Assembly (NCBI RefSeq): GCF_018219455.1 | Contig: NZ_CP056122.1 | Span: 248,001 to 312,000, forward strand | Direction of reading: 5' to 3' | DNA: 64,000 bases | Source: Moritella sp. 5 | GTDB lineage: Bacteria > Pseudomonadota > Gammaproteobacteria > Enterobacterales > Moritellaceae | Shown: positions 1 through 8,579 of the stretch, one piece after another | Numbering within the stretch: position 1 is the stretch's first letter | Layout of the letters: every line of letters starts with the position of its first letter | Made by a program: the position numbers and the translations under genes | Notes under the pieces: model-generated | Told to the model about the DNA's origin: nothing | What the model saw: only the letters and a program-made list of their open reading frames with translations | The model's database searches: none

Positions 1-21
1 TATGACAACAAACCTTGCACT

Positions 22-73
22 GAGATATCCCTACGTTACCTATCAAAAATAGCAACGTAGAGAATAGCATCTC
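22..73. terminator. stem-loop downstream of degQ
   Basis: Bases 31-37 (CTACGTT) pair perfectly with 54-60 (AACGTAG). An inner CTAT/ATAG pair (40-43 and 49-52) and an outer GAGAT/ATCTC pair (22-26 and 69-73) extend the hairpin. It lies just past the degQ stop on the minus strand. No T-run follows on either strand, so it is a weak candidate for an intrinsic terminator. It could instead be an mRNA 3'-end stabiliser, or separate degQ from a degS gene that would lie outside the window. Confidence 0.35.
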
Positions 74-117
74 TTTCTAGGAGAATGTAGGAAATTACTT
101 ATAAAGTGATGTAAGTG

Positions 118-1479
118 CTAACGCAACACTAAGAATAAATGCTGGTCACCACGGTTGATATTAAGTGCCAGTGTGGCTTTATCTTCACTGAGTAACTTAC
201 GTAACTGGACTAAATTTTTCACTTTATTCTTGTTAACACCAATAATAATGTCACCTTCCTTCAAGCCGGATATCGCGGCTATTGAGCGGGGTTCTACTTT
301 CTCAATTCGCACACCTTGATTGTTGTCAGTACTAACTAATGCAGCGCCTTCAAGCCCTGGATGTAGGTTACTGGCATTTGCGATATTATTGTCAGCGGGC
401 TTTAATGTTGCGATGAGACGTTTTTCTTTATCATCTCTGATTACGCCTAAAGTGATTTTTTTATCAGCACCCAAAGTTCCAATCCTGGCTCTTAACTCAC
501 TGAAACTACGTATTTTATTGTTGTTTACACTGACAATTATGTCACCGGCCATTAAGCCTGCCTCTTCAGCAGCAGAGTTGGGAGTTACTTGGTTAATGAA
601 TGCGCCATATTGCACATCAATATCAAACGCCTTAGCCAGATCTGCAGTTAATTCTTGGCCTGTAACACCTAATACGCCACGGCGAACTTCGCCATGTTCA
701 ATAATTTGCTGTACCAGATTGTTAGCCATGTTGGCGGGTATCGCAAAACCGATACCTACGTTACCGCCATTTGGCCCTAATATCGCAGTGTTAATACCGA
801 TTAATTCACCGCGTAAATTAATTAATGCTCCGCCGGAATTACCGCTGTTAATTGCAGCATCGGTTTGGATGAAGTTTTCTAGATTTTCTAATTGGAGACC
901 AGTTCGGCCTAAAGCACTGACAATACCAGATGTCACTGTTTGGCCTAAACCAAAGGGATTACCAATGGCAATGGTGAAATCACCGACGCGTAATTTATCC
1001 GAATCGGCGAATTTAATCTCGGTTAAGTTTTTTGCTTTAATTTGCAATAGGGCAATGTCACTGCTTTTATCCGCACCGATGAGTTTGGCATCATATTCAT
1101 GGCCATCTTTCAGCATAACTTGGATCTCATCGGCATCAGCAATCACATGATTGTTAGTGAGGATGTAACCTTGTTTGGCATCGATGATTACACCAGAACC
1201 TAGACCTTGAAAAGGTTGGGTTTGTTGTTGAGAACCTGGGCCTTCAGGGCCAAAAAAGTAGCGAAATGCTTCTGGGATACGCTGTTGAGATACCTTAGTA
1301 CCAGATACGGAGATATTTACCACGGCAGGGGTAACTTGTTCTAATATCGGCGCAAGACTGGGTAAGGCTTGCCCTGCAACAGCGGGAGGGAAAGCTGCTG
1401 TTGCAGGTAAACTTGCTAACCCCATTGCTGTACTTAATGCTAAAGCAGTGAGTGTTTTGAAGTGTAATTTAGGTTTCAT
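118..1479 (-). CDS. degQ: Periplasmic serine endoprotease DegQ (Do/HtrA family)
   Basis: This is an ATP-independent periplasmic protease and chaperone of the HtrA family that degrades misfolded envelope proteins. The N-terminus is a classical signal peptide (basic start, hydrophobic run about 10-25, likely cut after the ATAA at 26-29). The trypsin-like domain carries His111 (in NNHVI), Asp141 (in SSDIALL) and Ser215 (in GNSGG). Two PDZ domains follow, at about 255-345 and 365-453. The length of 453 aa and two PDZ domains fit DegQ or DegP, not the membrane-anchored single-PDZ DegS. The short LA loop (about 65-90) favours DegQ. The neighbours zapG and zapE give the E. coli degQ-zapG-zapE order; degS would lie beyond the left edge. 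The DegQ/DegP choice rests on loop length and synteny. Confidence 0.93.
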   Translation of the reverse strand: MKPKLHFKTLTALALSTAMGLASLPATAAFPPAVAGQALPSLAPILEQVTPAVVNISVSGTKVSQQRIPEAFRYFFGPEGPGSQQQTQPFQGLGSGVIIDAKQGYILTNNHVIADADEIQVMLKDGHEYDAKLIGADKSSDIALLQIKAKNLTEIKFADSDKLRVGDFTIAIGNPFGLGQTVTSGIVSALGRTGLQLENLENFIQTDAAINSGNSGGALINLRGELIGINTAILGPNGGNVGIGFAIPANMANNLVQQIIEHGEVRRGVLGVTGQELTADLAKAFDIDVQYGAFINQVTPNSAAEEAGLMAGDIIVSVNNNKIRSFSELRARIGTLGADKKITLGVIRDDKEKRLIATLKPADNNIANASNLHPGLEGAALVSTDNNQGVRIEKVEPRSIAAISGLKEGDIIIGVNKNKVKNLVQLRKLLSEDKATLALNINRGDQHLFLVLR

Positions 1480-1546
1480 AACAGTTTAAGCCTTTAAAAA
1501 TTAGAAGCATAAACAGTTAGGTGTAGTTAAAAGCTAAAAGTTCAAG

Positions 1547-1918
1547 TTATTTGTTCAGTAACCCTGAACTAGTACTTGAATAATCCTTTGGTTGCCCTTC
1601 TATCGGTTCTGCAGGGTCTACGACTTCTTTGGTTTGAAAAGGAATATCTTTAACGGCGACATTATCTAATAAATGTTTGGCGTTGCTGGCTAAATGTTGT
1701 TGCATTTCTACATAGGTATCAGACAATTTCATTAATAATGCTTCGGTGCTAGTGAAGTGTTCATTAACATCATGTTTGTATTGTTCGATTTCAGCTTCTT
1801 TGGCCAGTAGCTTACCCTTAAACTTACCTGTTTGATCTTTTGTGTTGGTTATCTTCGCAATAGAAAAACCGATAATAATACCGATAACCAAACTAATTAA
1901 TATTTCAAGATAGGGCAT
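1547..1918 (-). CDS. zapG: Division-associated inner membrane protein ZapG (YhcB, DUF1043)
   Basis: This small inner-membrane protein of the YhcB/DUF1043 family connects cell wall synthesis and division in enterics. It has one N-terminal membrane segment (about 3-20, rich in Leu, Ile and Gly), then a coiled-coil-like region (about 25-85) and a polar tail ending LLNK. The open frame extends upstream to 2029, but I chose the ATG at 1916-1918. It has a GAGGTG ribosome-binding site a few bases upstream, and the membrane segment then sits at the N-terminus as in the family. This gives 123 aa, close to the usual 130 or so. It is transcribed divergently from zapE and lies next to degQ, the conserved gammaproteobacterial order. 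Confidence 0.88.
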   Translation of the reverse strand: MPYLEILISLVIGIIIGFSIAKITNTKDQTGKFKGKLLAKEAEIEQYKHDVNEHFTSTEALLMKLSDTYVEMQQHLASNAKHLLDNVAVKDIPFQTKEVVDPAEPIEGQPKDYSSTSSGLLNK

Positions 1919-2097
1919 ATACACCTCGTTAAATGGTAATTTGTATTCTACTAATACGGGACACTCATTCTGATACTCTAATATAAGCACCTTAGTTTTA
2001 AAATAGTGTATTTCAAAAGAATACAACATGGTAGCATTGATTATTATTAATGCGTGGTGAGTAAGGCGTTAGAAACAGTAAAGGATTAGCAATTATA

Positions 2098-3210
2098 ATG
2101 ACCCCAATAGAAAAATATCAGCTTGATTTAAAGCGCCCTGACTTTATGTTTGATGCGGCACAAGAGAATGCAGTAATCGCATTACAACGGCTGTTTGATG
2201 AATTGTTAGCGGTGCCAGACAAACCCGTTAAACGTAGTTTCTTAGCCAAGTTGAAAGGGCTAACAGCAAAGCCAACACCGACGCTAATGAATCCAGTTAA
2301 AGGTATTTATTTTTGGGGAGGGGTAGGAAGAGGTAAGACCTATTTAGTTGATACTTTCTACGATTGTCTCCCGTTCGAGAATAAAACCCGTATTCACTTT
2401 CATCGTTTTATGCATCGGATCCATCAAGAACTGAAAGGATTAGCGCAACAAAAAGATCCATTGAAAGTGATTGCAAAGAAGCTAGCTAACGAAACACGCG
2501 TCATTTGTTTTGATGAATTTTTTGTTTCGGATATTACTGATGCGATGATTTTAGGCTCATTATTTGAAGAATTATTTTCTCATCAAGTTATCTTGGTTGC
2601 CACATCAAACATTATTCCTGACGAGCTTTACCGTAACGGCTTACAGCGTGCGCGGTTTTTACCTGCGATTCATTTGATTAATCAAAATTGTGACATTATT
2701 AATGTGGATAGTGGCGTTGATTATCGGTTACGTACCTTAGAGCAAGCTGAAATTTATCATTTTCCATTAGATGGCATGGCTCAGAAAAATTTAGACCAAT
2801 ATTTTCAACAATTATCTTGTGATCCCCGCCAGTATAATCAGTCGATAGAAATTGAAAACCGTCAAATACCCACATTAGCAGAAGCGGATAGTGTGTTGAT
2901 GATTGATTTTTCGGAGTTGTGTGGAGGGCCGCGTAGTCAGGTTGATTATATGGAGATTTCCCGTATTTATCACACGGTATTATTAGCCAATGTGAAACAA
3001 ATGGGACGACTAAGGGATGATATTGCCCGTCGCTTTATTGCGATGGTAGATGAGTTTTATGAGCGTAACGTTACCCTAATTATTTCGGCCGAGTTTGAAA
3101 TGTCAGCCTTGTATAGTACTGGTTTACTCGATTTTGAATTTCGCCGTTGTTTATCACGCTTACAAGAAATGCAATCCCTTGAATATTTGGCGCGTGAACA
3201 TTTACCTTAG
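2098..3210 (+). CDS. zapE: Cell division AAA-type ATPase ZapE
   Basis: ZapE (YhcM, AFG1 family) is a cytoplasmic ATPase that associates with the Z-ring late in division in E. coli. Its eukaryotic relatives act in mitochondrial protein quality control. The 370-residue protein has a Walker A motif GGVGRGKT at 74-81, a Walker B CFDE at 137-140 followed by FFVSDITDA, and an arginine-rich C-terminal part typical of the family. The length matches E. coli ZapE (375 aa). The start has an AAGGA about 12 bases upstream, rather far, but no better start exists. The gene is divergent from zapG and is followed by a likely terminator at 3232-3261. Confidence 0.95.
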   Translation: MTPIEKYQLDLKRPDFMFDAAQENAVIALQRLFDELLAVPDKPVKRSFLAKLKGLTAKPTPTLMNPVKGIYFWGGVGRGKTYLVDTFYDCLPFENKTRIHFHRFMHRIHQELKGLAQQKDPLKVIAKKLANETRVICFDEFFVSDITDAMILGSLFEELFSHQVILVATSNIIPDELYRNGLQRARFLPAIHLINQNCDIINVDSGVDYRLRTLEQAEIYHFPLDGMAQKNLDQYFQQLSCDPRQYNQSIEIENRQIPTLAEADSVLMIDFSELCGGPRSQVDYMEISRIYHTVLLANVKQMGRLRDDIARRFIAMVDEFYERNVTLIISAEFEMSALYSTGLLDFEFRRCLSRLQEMQSLEYLAREHLP

Positions 3211-3231
3211 GTTAACAACGACGAAAACACG

Positions 3232-3261
3232 CCTACTTTCAGCACTAAGTAGGTAGTTTTT
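3232..3261 (+). terminator. intrinsic terminator after zapE
   Basis: CCTACTT (3232-3238) pairs with AAGTAGG (3247-3253) around an 8-base loop. TAGTTTTTG follows, giving a short T-run. It lies 22 bases past the zapE stop, as expected for a Rho-independent terminator. The stem is only 7 bp and moderately GC-rich. Confidence 0.6.
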
Positions 3262-3359
3262 GTGCGCGTTAGTAAAATAAATACTGTAATAAACGTATTT
3301 ATTGATTGAGTTACGGTGAGTATATAGGCTATTGTTTCGGCGGACATGGACTGAGAAAG

Positions 3360-3427
3360 TGACGTTAATAGTGTTATTACGTCATTAAATCCATTGCAAA
3401 GGCTTGCTTCTAGATACATGAAGCAAG
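3360..3427 (+). promoter_or_regulatory. paired inverted repeats upstream of coaA
   Basis: Two inverted repeats lie back to back in the 251-base zapE-coaA gap. The first is TGACGT-T-AATA with TATT-ACGTCA (3360-3384, one bulged T, 4-base loop). The second is CTTGCTTC (3403-3410) with GAAGCAAG (3420-3427, 9-base loop). Neither is followed by a T-run. They may be hairpins in the coaA leader or protein-binding palindromes; the function is unknown. Confidence 0.4.
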
Positions 3428-3461
3428 TGATTATCATGGCATTAAGTAGGCTTTTAGTTTA

Positions 3462-4394
3462 ATGAATTACTCACCATACCAAGTGTTTGACAGGGAATAT
3501 TGGGCTGAACTTAGAGAGTCAGTACCTTTGACCTTATCAGCTCTAGAGTTAAAGCAGTTACAAGGTATTAATGAACGTGTTTCTATTGAAGAAGTGTGTG
3601 ATATTTACCTGCCGTTGTCACGTCTGCTTAACTTATATGTCACGAATCGAATTCAACGCCGCCTTGTTCGCGATCAATTCTTGGGCCGTAAAGTGGCTAA
3701 AGTACCCTATATTATTAGTCTCGCGGGGAGTGTTGCTGTCGGTAAAAGTACCACCGCCAGAATTTTGCAAGCATTATTACAATGCTGGAGCGAACATCCG
3801 AAGGTCGCGTTAATCACCACTGATGGCTTTCTTTATCCAAATGCGCATTTAAAAGAGCATGGTTTGATGAAGCGTAAAGGCTTTCCTGAAAGTTATGACA
3901 TTAATGCCCTCGTGAAATTTGTAGCTGATATTAAGTCGGGGCATGGCCGTGTTACGGCTCCCGTTTATTCACATTTTTCTTATGATATCGAAACAAACCA
4001 AGAAATGGTTGTTGAACAGCCTGATATCGTTATTCTGGAAGGTTTAAATGTCTTACAGTCGGGATTAGAATACCCCAATGATCCGCATCGGGTATTTGTT
4101 TCTGATTTTGTCGATTTTTCTATTTATGTGGATGCAGAGACTGCAAACCTCGAGAACTGGTATGTGCAACGTTTCTTGCAACTACGAGAAAGTGCGTTTA
4201 CCGATTCAAGTTCATATTTCCATCATTACGCCAAACTGGGTGAGGATGAAGCAAAAGATGTGGCATTGAACATTTGGCGTACAATTAATGGTAAAAACTT
4301 AGTAGAAAATATCTTACCAACGCGAGAACGTGCTAACCTCATTCTAACTAAAGGCCTAAATCATCAAGTGCATCAAGTTAAATTGCGGAAATAA
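3462..4394 (+). CDS. coaA: Type I pantothenate kinase
   Basis: CoaA phosphorylates pantothenate with ATP, the first and controlling step of coenzyme A synthesis, in the cytoplasm. The 310-residue protein matches the family length (316 in E. coli). It has a P-loop GSVAVGKS at 89-96 and the family's conserved [18 protein letters not shown] and later ILEGLNVLQ segments. CoA feedback inhibition is a property of the family, not visible here. The gene stands alone between zapE and rplM. This differs from E. coli, where coaA lies near birA. The last enzyme of the same pathway, coaE, is also in this window. The start follows a TTTAGTTTA stretch with little Shine-Dalgarno character, but the N-terminus aligns with the family. 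Confidence 0.96.
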   Translation: MNYSPYQVFDREYWAELRESVPLTLSALELKQLQGINERVSIEEVCDIYLPLSRLLNLYVTNRIQRRLVRDQFLGRKVAKVPYIISLAGSVAVGKSTTARILQALLQCWSEHPKVALITTDGFLYPNAHLKEHGLMKRKGFPESYDINALVKFVADIKSGHGRVTAPVYSHFSYDIETNQEMVVEQPDIVILEGLNVLQSGLEYPNDPHRVFVSDFVDFSIYVDAETANLENWYVQRFLQLRESAFTDSSSYFHHYAKLGEDEAKDVALNIWRTINGKNLVENILPTRERANLILTKGLNHQVHQVKLRK

Positions 4395-4462
4395 TCTTAA
4401 TTTCAGTCATTTTCTTGGTCTTATTCGATGTTTTTTGAGATTAATCCTATTTTTTTTAAAAT

Positions 4463-4494
4463 ATAGGTGAAATTTCACTCATTTCTCTTTATAA
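4463..4494 (+). promoter_or_regulatory. predicted promoter of rplM-rpsI
   Basis: A perfect -10 hexamer TATAAT lies at about 4489-4494 in an AT-rich stretch. The best -35 about 17 bases upstream is GTGAAA, a weak match to TTGACA. Transcription would start near 4500 and leave a leader of about 140 nt before rplM. The strong -10 fits a ribosomal protein operon. Confidence 0.55.
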
Positions 4495-4499
4495 TACGC

Positions 4500-4641
4500 G
4501 CTGCCCACGAACAAGGTGCTGTGGTGGTTCCTTGTCCTAATGACGCCATGTACTTATTCGAAGGGATGAGCAAGGTATATAGTTCACGTATAGATAACTA
4601 TATGTGATAGTTTAAACAAATTTTATTGGGTTCAATATAAA
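4500..4641 (+). promoter_or_regulatory. rplM mRNA leader with hairpin (candidate L13 autoregulatory site)
   Basis: The leader before rplM contains a hairpin with arms ACAAGG (4511-4516) and CCTTGT (4530-4535) around a 13-base GT-rich loop. In E. coli, L13 represses its own operon through the rplM leader (established knowledge). Whether this hairpin is the equivalent target is inference from position alone. Confidence 0.4.
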
Positions 4642-5070
4642 ATGAAAACTTTTGTTGCTACACCAAGCACGATCAAACGTGAATGGTTCGTTGTTGACGC
4701 TGAAGGTAAAACTTTAGGTCGTCTTGCGACTGAAATCGCTACTCGCTTACGTGGTAAGCACAAGCCTGAGTACACTCCTCATGCTGATACTGGCGATTAC
4801 ATCATCGTTGTAAACTGTGAAAAAATCGTTGTAACTGGTAACAAAGCGAAAGGTAAAATTTACTACTCGCACACTGGTTACATTGGCGGCATAAAATCAA
4901 TTAGCTTTGAAAAGCTTATTGAAAAAGCTCCAGAGCGTGTTATCCAGTCTGCGGTTAAAGGTATGTTGCCAAAAGGTCCTCTAGGCCGTGCAATGTTCCG
5001 TAAGATGAAAGTATACGCAGGTCCTGAGCACAATCATGCTGCTCAACAACCACAAGTTCTAGACATCTAA
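4642..5070 (+). CDS. rplM: 50S ribosomal protein L13
   Basis: L13 is an early-assembly 23S rRNA-binding protein of the large subunit. At 142 aa it has exactly the usual bacterial length. Family landmarks are the N-terminal [17 protein letters not shown] segment, [11 protein letters not shown] near 38-48 and the [12 protein letters not shown] block near 107-118. It is the first gene of a two-gene operon with rpsI, 18 bases apart, as in nearly all bacteria. A strong -10 and a structured leader lie upstream, and L13 is the likely autogenous repressor of both genes. Confidence 0.99.
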   Translation: MKTFVATPSTIKREWFVVDAEGKTLGRLATEIATRLRGKHKPEYTPHADTGDYIIVVNCEKIVVTGNKAKGKIYYSHTGYIGGIKSISFEKLIEKAPERVIQSAVKGMLPKGPLGRAMFRKMKVYAGPEHNHAAQQPQVLDI

Positions 5071-5088
5071 TTTACGGAATTTAAGCAA

Positions 5089-5481
5089 ATGGCAGAAAAT
5101 CAATACTACGGCACTGGTCGTCGTAAAAGTTCAACAGCTCGTGTATTCATGAAAGCTGGTACTGGTCAACTAACTATCAATAAGCGTTCTTTAGACGTTT
5201 ATTTTGGTCGTGAAACAGCTCGTATGGTTGTTCGTCAAGCACTAGAATTAGTTGAACTACAAGACAAATTCGACCTAAACATCACTGTTTCTGGTGGTGG
5301 TACTACTGGTCAAGCTGGCGCAATCCGTCACGGTATCACTCGCGCACTTATGGAATATGACGAAACTCTTCGTCCTACTCTACGTGCAGCTGGTTTTGTT
5401 ACTCGTGATGCTCGTCAAGTTGAACGTAAGAAAGTTGGTCTTAGAAAAGCACGTAAACGTCCACAGTTCTCAAAACGTTAA
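5089..5481 (+). CDS. rpsI: 30S ribosomal protein S9
   Basis: S9 is a small-subunit head protein whose C-terminal tail reaches into the decoding centre and touches P-site tRNA. The 130-residue length and the start [15 protein letters not shown] are typical. The basic C-terminus ends QFSKR, with the conserved final Ser-Lys-Arg. It is co-transcribed with rplM and followed 33 bases later by a perfect 9-bp terminator hairpin, so this operon ends here and the cytochrome bc1 genes downstream need their own promoter. Confidence 0.99.
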   Translation: MAENQYYGTGRRKSSTARVFMKAGTGQLTINKRSLDVYFGRETARMVVRQALELVELQDKFDLNITVSGGGTTGQAGAIRHGITRALMEYDETLRPTLRAAGFVTRDARQVERKKVGLRKARKRPQFSKR

Positions 5482-5514
5482 TTCGTTTTTTGGTGGTTCG
5501 CTTTATTGCGACGA

Positions 5515-5545
5515 AAGCCTGGCATATGCCAGGCTTTTTTTTGTC
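5515..5545 (+). terminator. intrinsic terminator of rplM-rpsI
   Basis: AAGCCTGGC (5515-5523) and GCCAGGCTT (5528-5536) form a perfect 9-bp stem with loop ATAT, followed by a long T-run. This is a textbook Rho-independent terminator. Confidence 0.93.
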
Positions 5546-5862
5546 TTTTTTTTGTCTTTTTTTATTTAACTAGGTTATATCTTTGTTAAATGTAATGTTG
5601 TTTCTTACTTGCGCGACAGTACTTAACACAGAAAGAGGGCTACTTGCTCTGTTTACTGAGTCATAAGCGACAGATATTGACTTAATCACTGAAAATTCAT
5701 GATTAATGTCTCATTATCCTTGTAAAAATGTAACCAATTAATTAAAATTCAACGGCATTTATGTAACTTTTTTAGCTAATAAAAAGTTATCTTTTTTGAA
5801 ATGGTATTCACTGCAAGATAATAACAATAATTTGCGCTGAGTCCGAATGGGAGAATAATTGG
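5546..5862 (+). promoter_or_regulatory. rpsI-petA intergenic region with weak petA promoter candidate
   Basis: About 320 bases without a convincing gene. It is AT-rich. A TTGAAA (5796-5801) and a GATAAT (5817-5822), spaced 15 bases, make a possible but non-ideal promoter for petABC. A GGGAGA ribosome-binding site precedes petA. No ORF with a ribosome-binding site is seen on either strand. Confidence 0.35.
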
Positions 5863-6453
5863 ATGAGCAATGCGCCTGTTGATTCTGGTCGTCGTCGCTT
5901 TTTGACCGCTGCTACATGTGTAGTAGGTGGTGTTGGAGCTGTCGGCGCAGCCGTACCTTTTATCAAATCTTGGAATCCGAGTGCTAAAGCTAAAGCAGCT
6001 GGCGCTCCGGTTGAAGTTGATATTAGTAAAATTGAACCTGGTCAGTTAATTCGTGTTGAATGGCGAGGTAAACCTGTATGGGTTGTATCTCGTACAGAAA
6101 GCGTGTTAAACGAACTTGAACAGCATGATGGTTCGTTACGCGATCCGGCATCAGAACAAGAACAACAACCAAATTACGCACAAAACAAATATCGCTCGAT
6201 TAAATCAGACTTATTTGTAGCCGTTGGTATTTGTACTCACTTAGGGTGCTCTCCAACTTATCTGCCTGATAGCTTTGGCGAACAAGTCGAAGGTGTTTCT
6301 TCTGGTTTCTTCTGTCCATGTCATGGTTCTAAATTTGATATGGCTGGTCGTGTATTCCAAGGTGTACCTGCACCGTTGAATCTAGTCATACCACCGCATT
6401 ATTATATTGATAACACGACGATTCTAATCGGTGTAGATAAGGGAGCTACCTAA
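5863..6453 (+). CDS. petA: Ubiquinol-cytochrome c reductase, Rieske iron-sulfur subunit
   Basis: This is the Rieske [2Fe-2S] protein of the cytochrome bc1 complex, which takes an electron from ubiquinol and passes it to cytochrome c1. The N-terminus has a twin-arginine-type signal/anchor (RRRFLTA at 10-16, then a Gly/Ala/Val-rich membrane segment to about 34). The cluster ligands are clear: CTHLGC with Cys124 and His126, and CPCHGS with Cys151 and His154. Cys129 and Cys153 form the stabilising disulphide in the family. At 196 aa it is family-length. Its stop overlaps the petB start (TAATG), so the two are translationally coupled as the first genes of a petABC operon. Confidence 0.97.
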   Translation: MSNAPVDSGRRRFLTAATCVVGGVGAVGAAVPFIKSWNPSAKAKAAGAPVEVDISKIEPGQLIRVEWRGKPVWVVSRTESVLNELEQHDGSLRDPASEQEQQPNYAQNKYRSIKSDLFVAVGICTHLGCSPTYLPDSFGEQVEGVSSGFFCPCHGSKFDMAGRVFQGVPAPLNLVIPPHYYIDNTTILIGVDKGAT

Positions 6454-7667
6454 TGCTTGGTAAATTAGTCAATTGGATTGATGACCGTATCCCAATGACG
6501 GATACATGGAATAAACACGCTGGTCAATATCCAGCGCCGAAAAACTTTAACTTCTGGTATTACTTTGGCATTTTAGCTACGGTTGTGTTTGTTAATCAGA
6601 TCCTGACGGGTATCTGGTTAACGATGAATTATAACCCATCTGGTGATGGTGCTTTTGCTTCAATTGAATACATCATGCGTGATGTTGAATTTGGCTGGTT
6701 GTTACGTTATATGCATTCTACGGGTGCTTCAGCATTCTTTGTGGTGGTGTATCTGCACATGTTCCGTGGTTTGATGTACGGTTCATACCAAAAACCACGT
6801 GAATTATTGTGGGTCTTTGGCTGCTTAATCTTTTTAGCACTGATGGCTGAAGCTTTCATGGGGTATCTACTTCCATGGGGTCAAATGTCATTTTGGGGTG
6901 CACAGGTTATTATCTCTTTGTTTGGTGCGATTCCAGTAATTGGTGATGATTTAACACTTTGGATCCGCGGTGATTATGTAATCTCGGGTGCGACATTAAA
7001 CCGTTTCTTTGCGCTACACGTTATTGCTGTGCCATTAGTACTTGTGGTATTGGTGTTCTTACACATAGTTGCACTGCATCACGTTGGTTCTAATAACCCA
7101 GACGGTATTGAAATCAAAGAAAACAAAGATGAAAATGGTTGGCCGAAAGACGGTATTCCATTCCACCCTTACTATTCTGTGCACGATGCTGTTGCGGTAG
7201 TGGTGATGCTTATCTTATGTAGTATTGTTATCTTCTTTATGCCTGAGGGTGGTGGTTACTTCTTAGAAGCGCCAAACTTCGAAGCGGCAAACCCATTGAA
7301 AACACCGGATCATATTGCGCCAGTGTGGTATTTCACCCCGTTTTACGCTATTTTACGTGCGGTTCCGGACAAACTTGGTGGCGTGATCATGATGGGCCTA
7401 GCTATTGTGATGCTATTCCTAGTACCTTGGATCGATCGCGGAAAAGTGAAATCAATCCGTTATCGTAGTGTTTGGCATAAATTGAATTTAGCTCAGTTTG
7501 TTATTTGTTTCATTATTCTTGGCGTACTAGGTACATTATCACCAACACCTGGTCGTACATTATTGTCGCAAGTTACCACATTAGGTTACTTTGGCTATTT
7601 TGCTCTGCTGTGGTTCTACAGTAAGAATGAAACCACTAAACCATTACCAAAAAGGGTGACAATGTAA
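6453..7667 (+). CDS. petB: Cytochrome b subunit of bc1 complex
   Basis: This membrane-embedded subunit holds hemes bL and bH and the two quinone sites. It is 404 aa with about eight membrane segments. The heme-ligand histidines are visible in RYMHSTG and VYLHMFRG on helix B, and in FALHVIAV and the LHIVALHH run on helix D. The Qo-site motif reads PVWYF rather than the mitochondrial and alphaproteobacterial PEWYF. As far as I recall this variant is common in beta- and gammaproteobacteria, so it is not a defect. The start overlaps the petA stop and the stop overlaps the petC start (both TAATG). Confidence 0.97.
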   Translation: MLGKLVNWIDDRIPMTDTWNKHAGQYPAPKNFNFWYYFGILATVVFVNQILTGIWLTMNYNPSGDGAFASIEYIMRDVEFGWLLRYMHSTGASAFFVVVYLHMFRGLMYGSYQKPRELLWVFGCLIFLALMAEAFMGYLLPWGQMSFWGAQVIISLFGAIPVIGDDLTLWIRGDYVISGATLNRFFALHVIAVPLVLVVLVFLHIVALHHVGSNNPDGIEIKENKDENGWPKDGIPFHPYYSVHDAVAVVVMLILCSIVIFFMPEGGGYFLEAPNFEAANPLKTPDHIAPVWYFTPFYAILRAVPDKLGGVIMMGLAIVMLFLVPWIDRGKVKSIRYRSVWHKLNLAQFVICFIILGVLGTLSPTPGRTLLSQVTTLGYFGYFALLWFYSKNETTKPLPKRVTM

Positions 7668-8467
7668 TGAAAAAATTATTTATCGCGTTACTTACCCTAT
7701 TGCCTATGGCTGCATTTGCATCTGGTAATGCTGCGCATTTAGATGAAGCAAATTATGATTTAAGAGACAAAGCATCACTGCAAAATGGTGCTAAAATCTT
7801 CATGAATTATTGCTCTACTTGTCACTCTACTCAATATCAACGTTATTCACGTGTTGCTGATGATCTGGGTATCGATCGTGATGTAATGACTGAAAATTTG
7901 GTATTTACAGGCGTTAAAGTAGGCTCATTAATGAAAACTGCTATGCCTGCTGAAAGTGGTGCGAAATGGTTTGGTGCTACACCACCAGACCTAACGCTTG
8001 AAGCGCGTTTACGTGGTGCAGATTGGGTTTATACTTACCTGCGTTCTTTCTATATTGACGAAACTCGCCCATTTGGTGTGAATAATGTAGTATTCCCAAG
8101 TGTGGGTATGCCGCATGTACTTGAAGAACTGCAAGGTACAGCGCGTCTTTTAGAAATAAAACATAACGAAGAAGAGCTAGATCTGCCGGAAGGTGCTAGA
8201 ATTGTTAAAGAAACCGAAGTTGTTGACGCTAATGGTGTTGCAACAGGTGAAATTCTGACTAGCTACCTAAGTCCCGATGGAAACGGTGAGTTATCAGCAG
8301 AAGAGTTTGATGAAGCAATGCTCGATTTGGTAAACTTCTTGGTTTACTCGGCAGAGCCTAATCAGCTTGAACGTCAAGAGATGGGCTTCTGGGTTATTGG
8401 ATTCTTACTGATTCTACTTGTATTTACTTGGTTCCTGAACCGTGAATACTGGCGTGATATCCACTAA
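7667..8467 (+). CDS. petC: Cytochrome c1 subunit of bc1 complex
   Basis: Cytochrome c1 receives electrons from the Rieske protein and gives them to soluble or membrane cytochrome c. A signal peptide (residues 1-19, ending AFA) precedes the mature protein. The single heme-binding motif CSTCH lies at 49-53. The sixth heme ligand is probably the Met in KTAMPAESG. A C-terminal membrane anchor (about 243-260) is followed by the basic tail NREYWRDIH. Residues near 203-216 read SPDGNGELSAEEF, which resembles a calcium-binding EF-hand loop. This is the last gene of petABC, and a terminator hairpin follows at 8522-8560. Confidence 0.96.
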   Translation: MKKLFIALLTLLPMAAFASGNAAHLDEANYDLRDKASLQNGAKIFMNYCSTCHSTQYQRYSRVADDLGIDRDVMTENLVFTGVKVGSLMKTAMPAESGAKWFGATPPDLTLEARLRGADWVYTYLRSFYIDETRPFGVNNVVFPSVGMPHVLEELQGTARLLEIKHNEEELDLPEGARIVKETEVVDANGVATGEILTSYLSPDGNGELSAEEFDEAMLDLVNFLVYSAEPNQLERQEMGFWVIGFLLILLVFTWFLNREYWRDIH

Positions 8468-8521
8468 TCACTGAGATGTTGCCGCATTACTTGTAAAGTT
8501 GCTGGTAAAAGAATTACGTAC

Positions 8522-8560
8522 CGCCAATGCTAGTTTAGGCTATCATTGGCGTTTGTGTTT
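8522..8560 (+). terminator. intrinsic terminator of petABC
   Basis: CGCCAATG (8522-8529) pairs with CATTGGCG (8544-8551) around a 14-base loop, followed by the T-rich TTTGTGTTT. It separates petABC from sspAB and falls inside the upstream extension of the sspA frame, which argues that the extension is not coding. Confidence 0.7.
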
Positions 8561-8579
8561 ACAATTTATTGGAGGTGGC

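Noticed and set aside
320-1150. 276-codon plus-strand ORF
   Set aside because: It is fully antisense to degQ, whose catalytic triad and PDZ domains are intact. It has no family features and is a shadow frame.
3207-3437. 76-codon minus-strand ORF between zapE and coaA
   Set aside because: No ribosome-binding site, overlaps the zapE stop and terminator hairpin, and spans two inverted repeats. It looks like intergenic DNA read by chance.
5294-5569. 91-codon plus-strand ORF at the end of rpsI
   Set aside because: Alternate frame of rpsI that runs into the terminator T-run; no ribosome-binding site.
8499-8579. N-terminal extension of sspA
   Set aside because: It covers the petABC terminator hairpin, and the GGAGGTG site lies before the ATG at 8580, which gives the family length.
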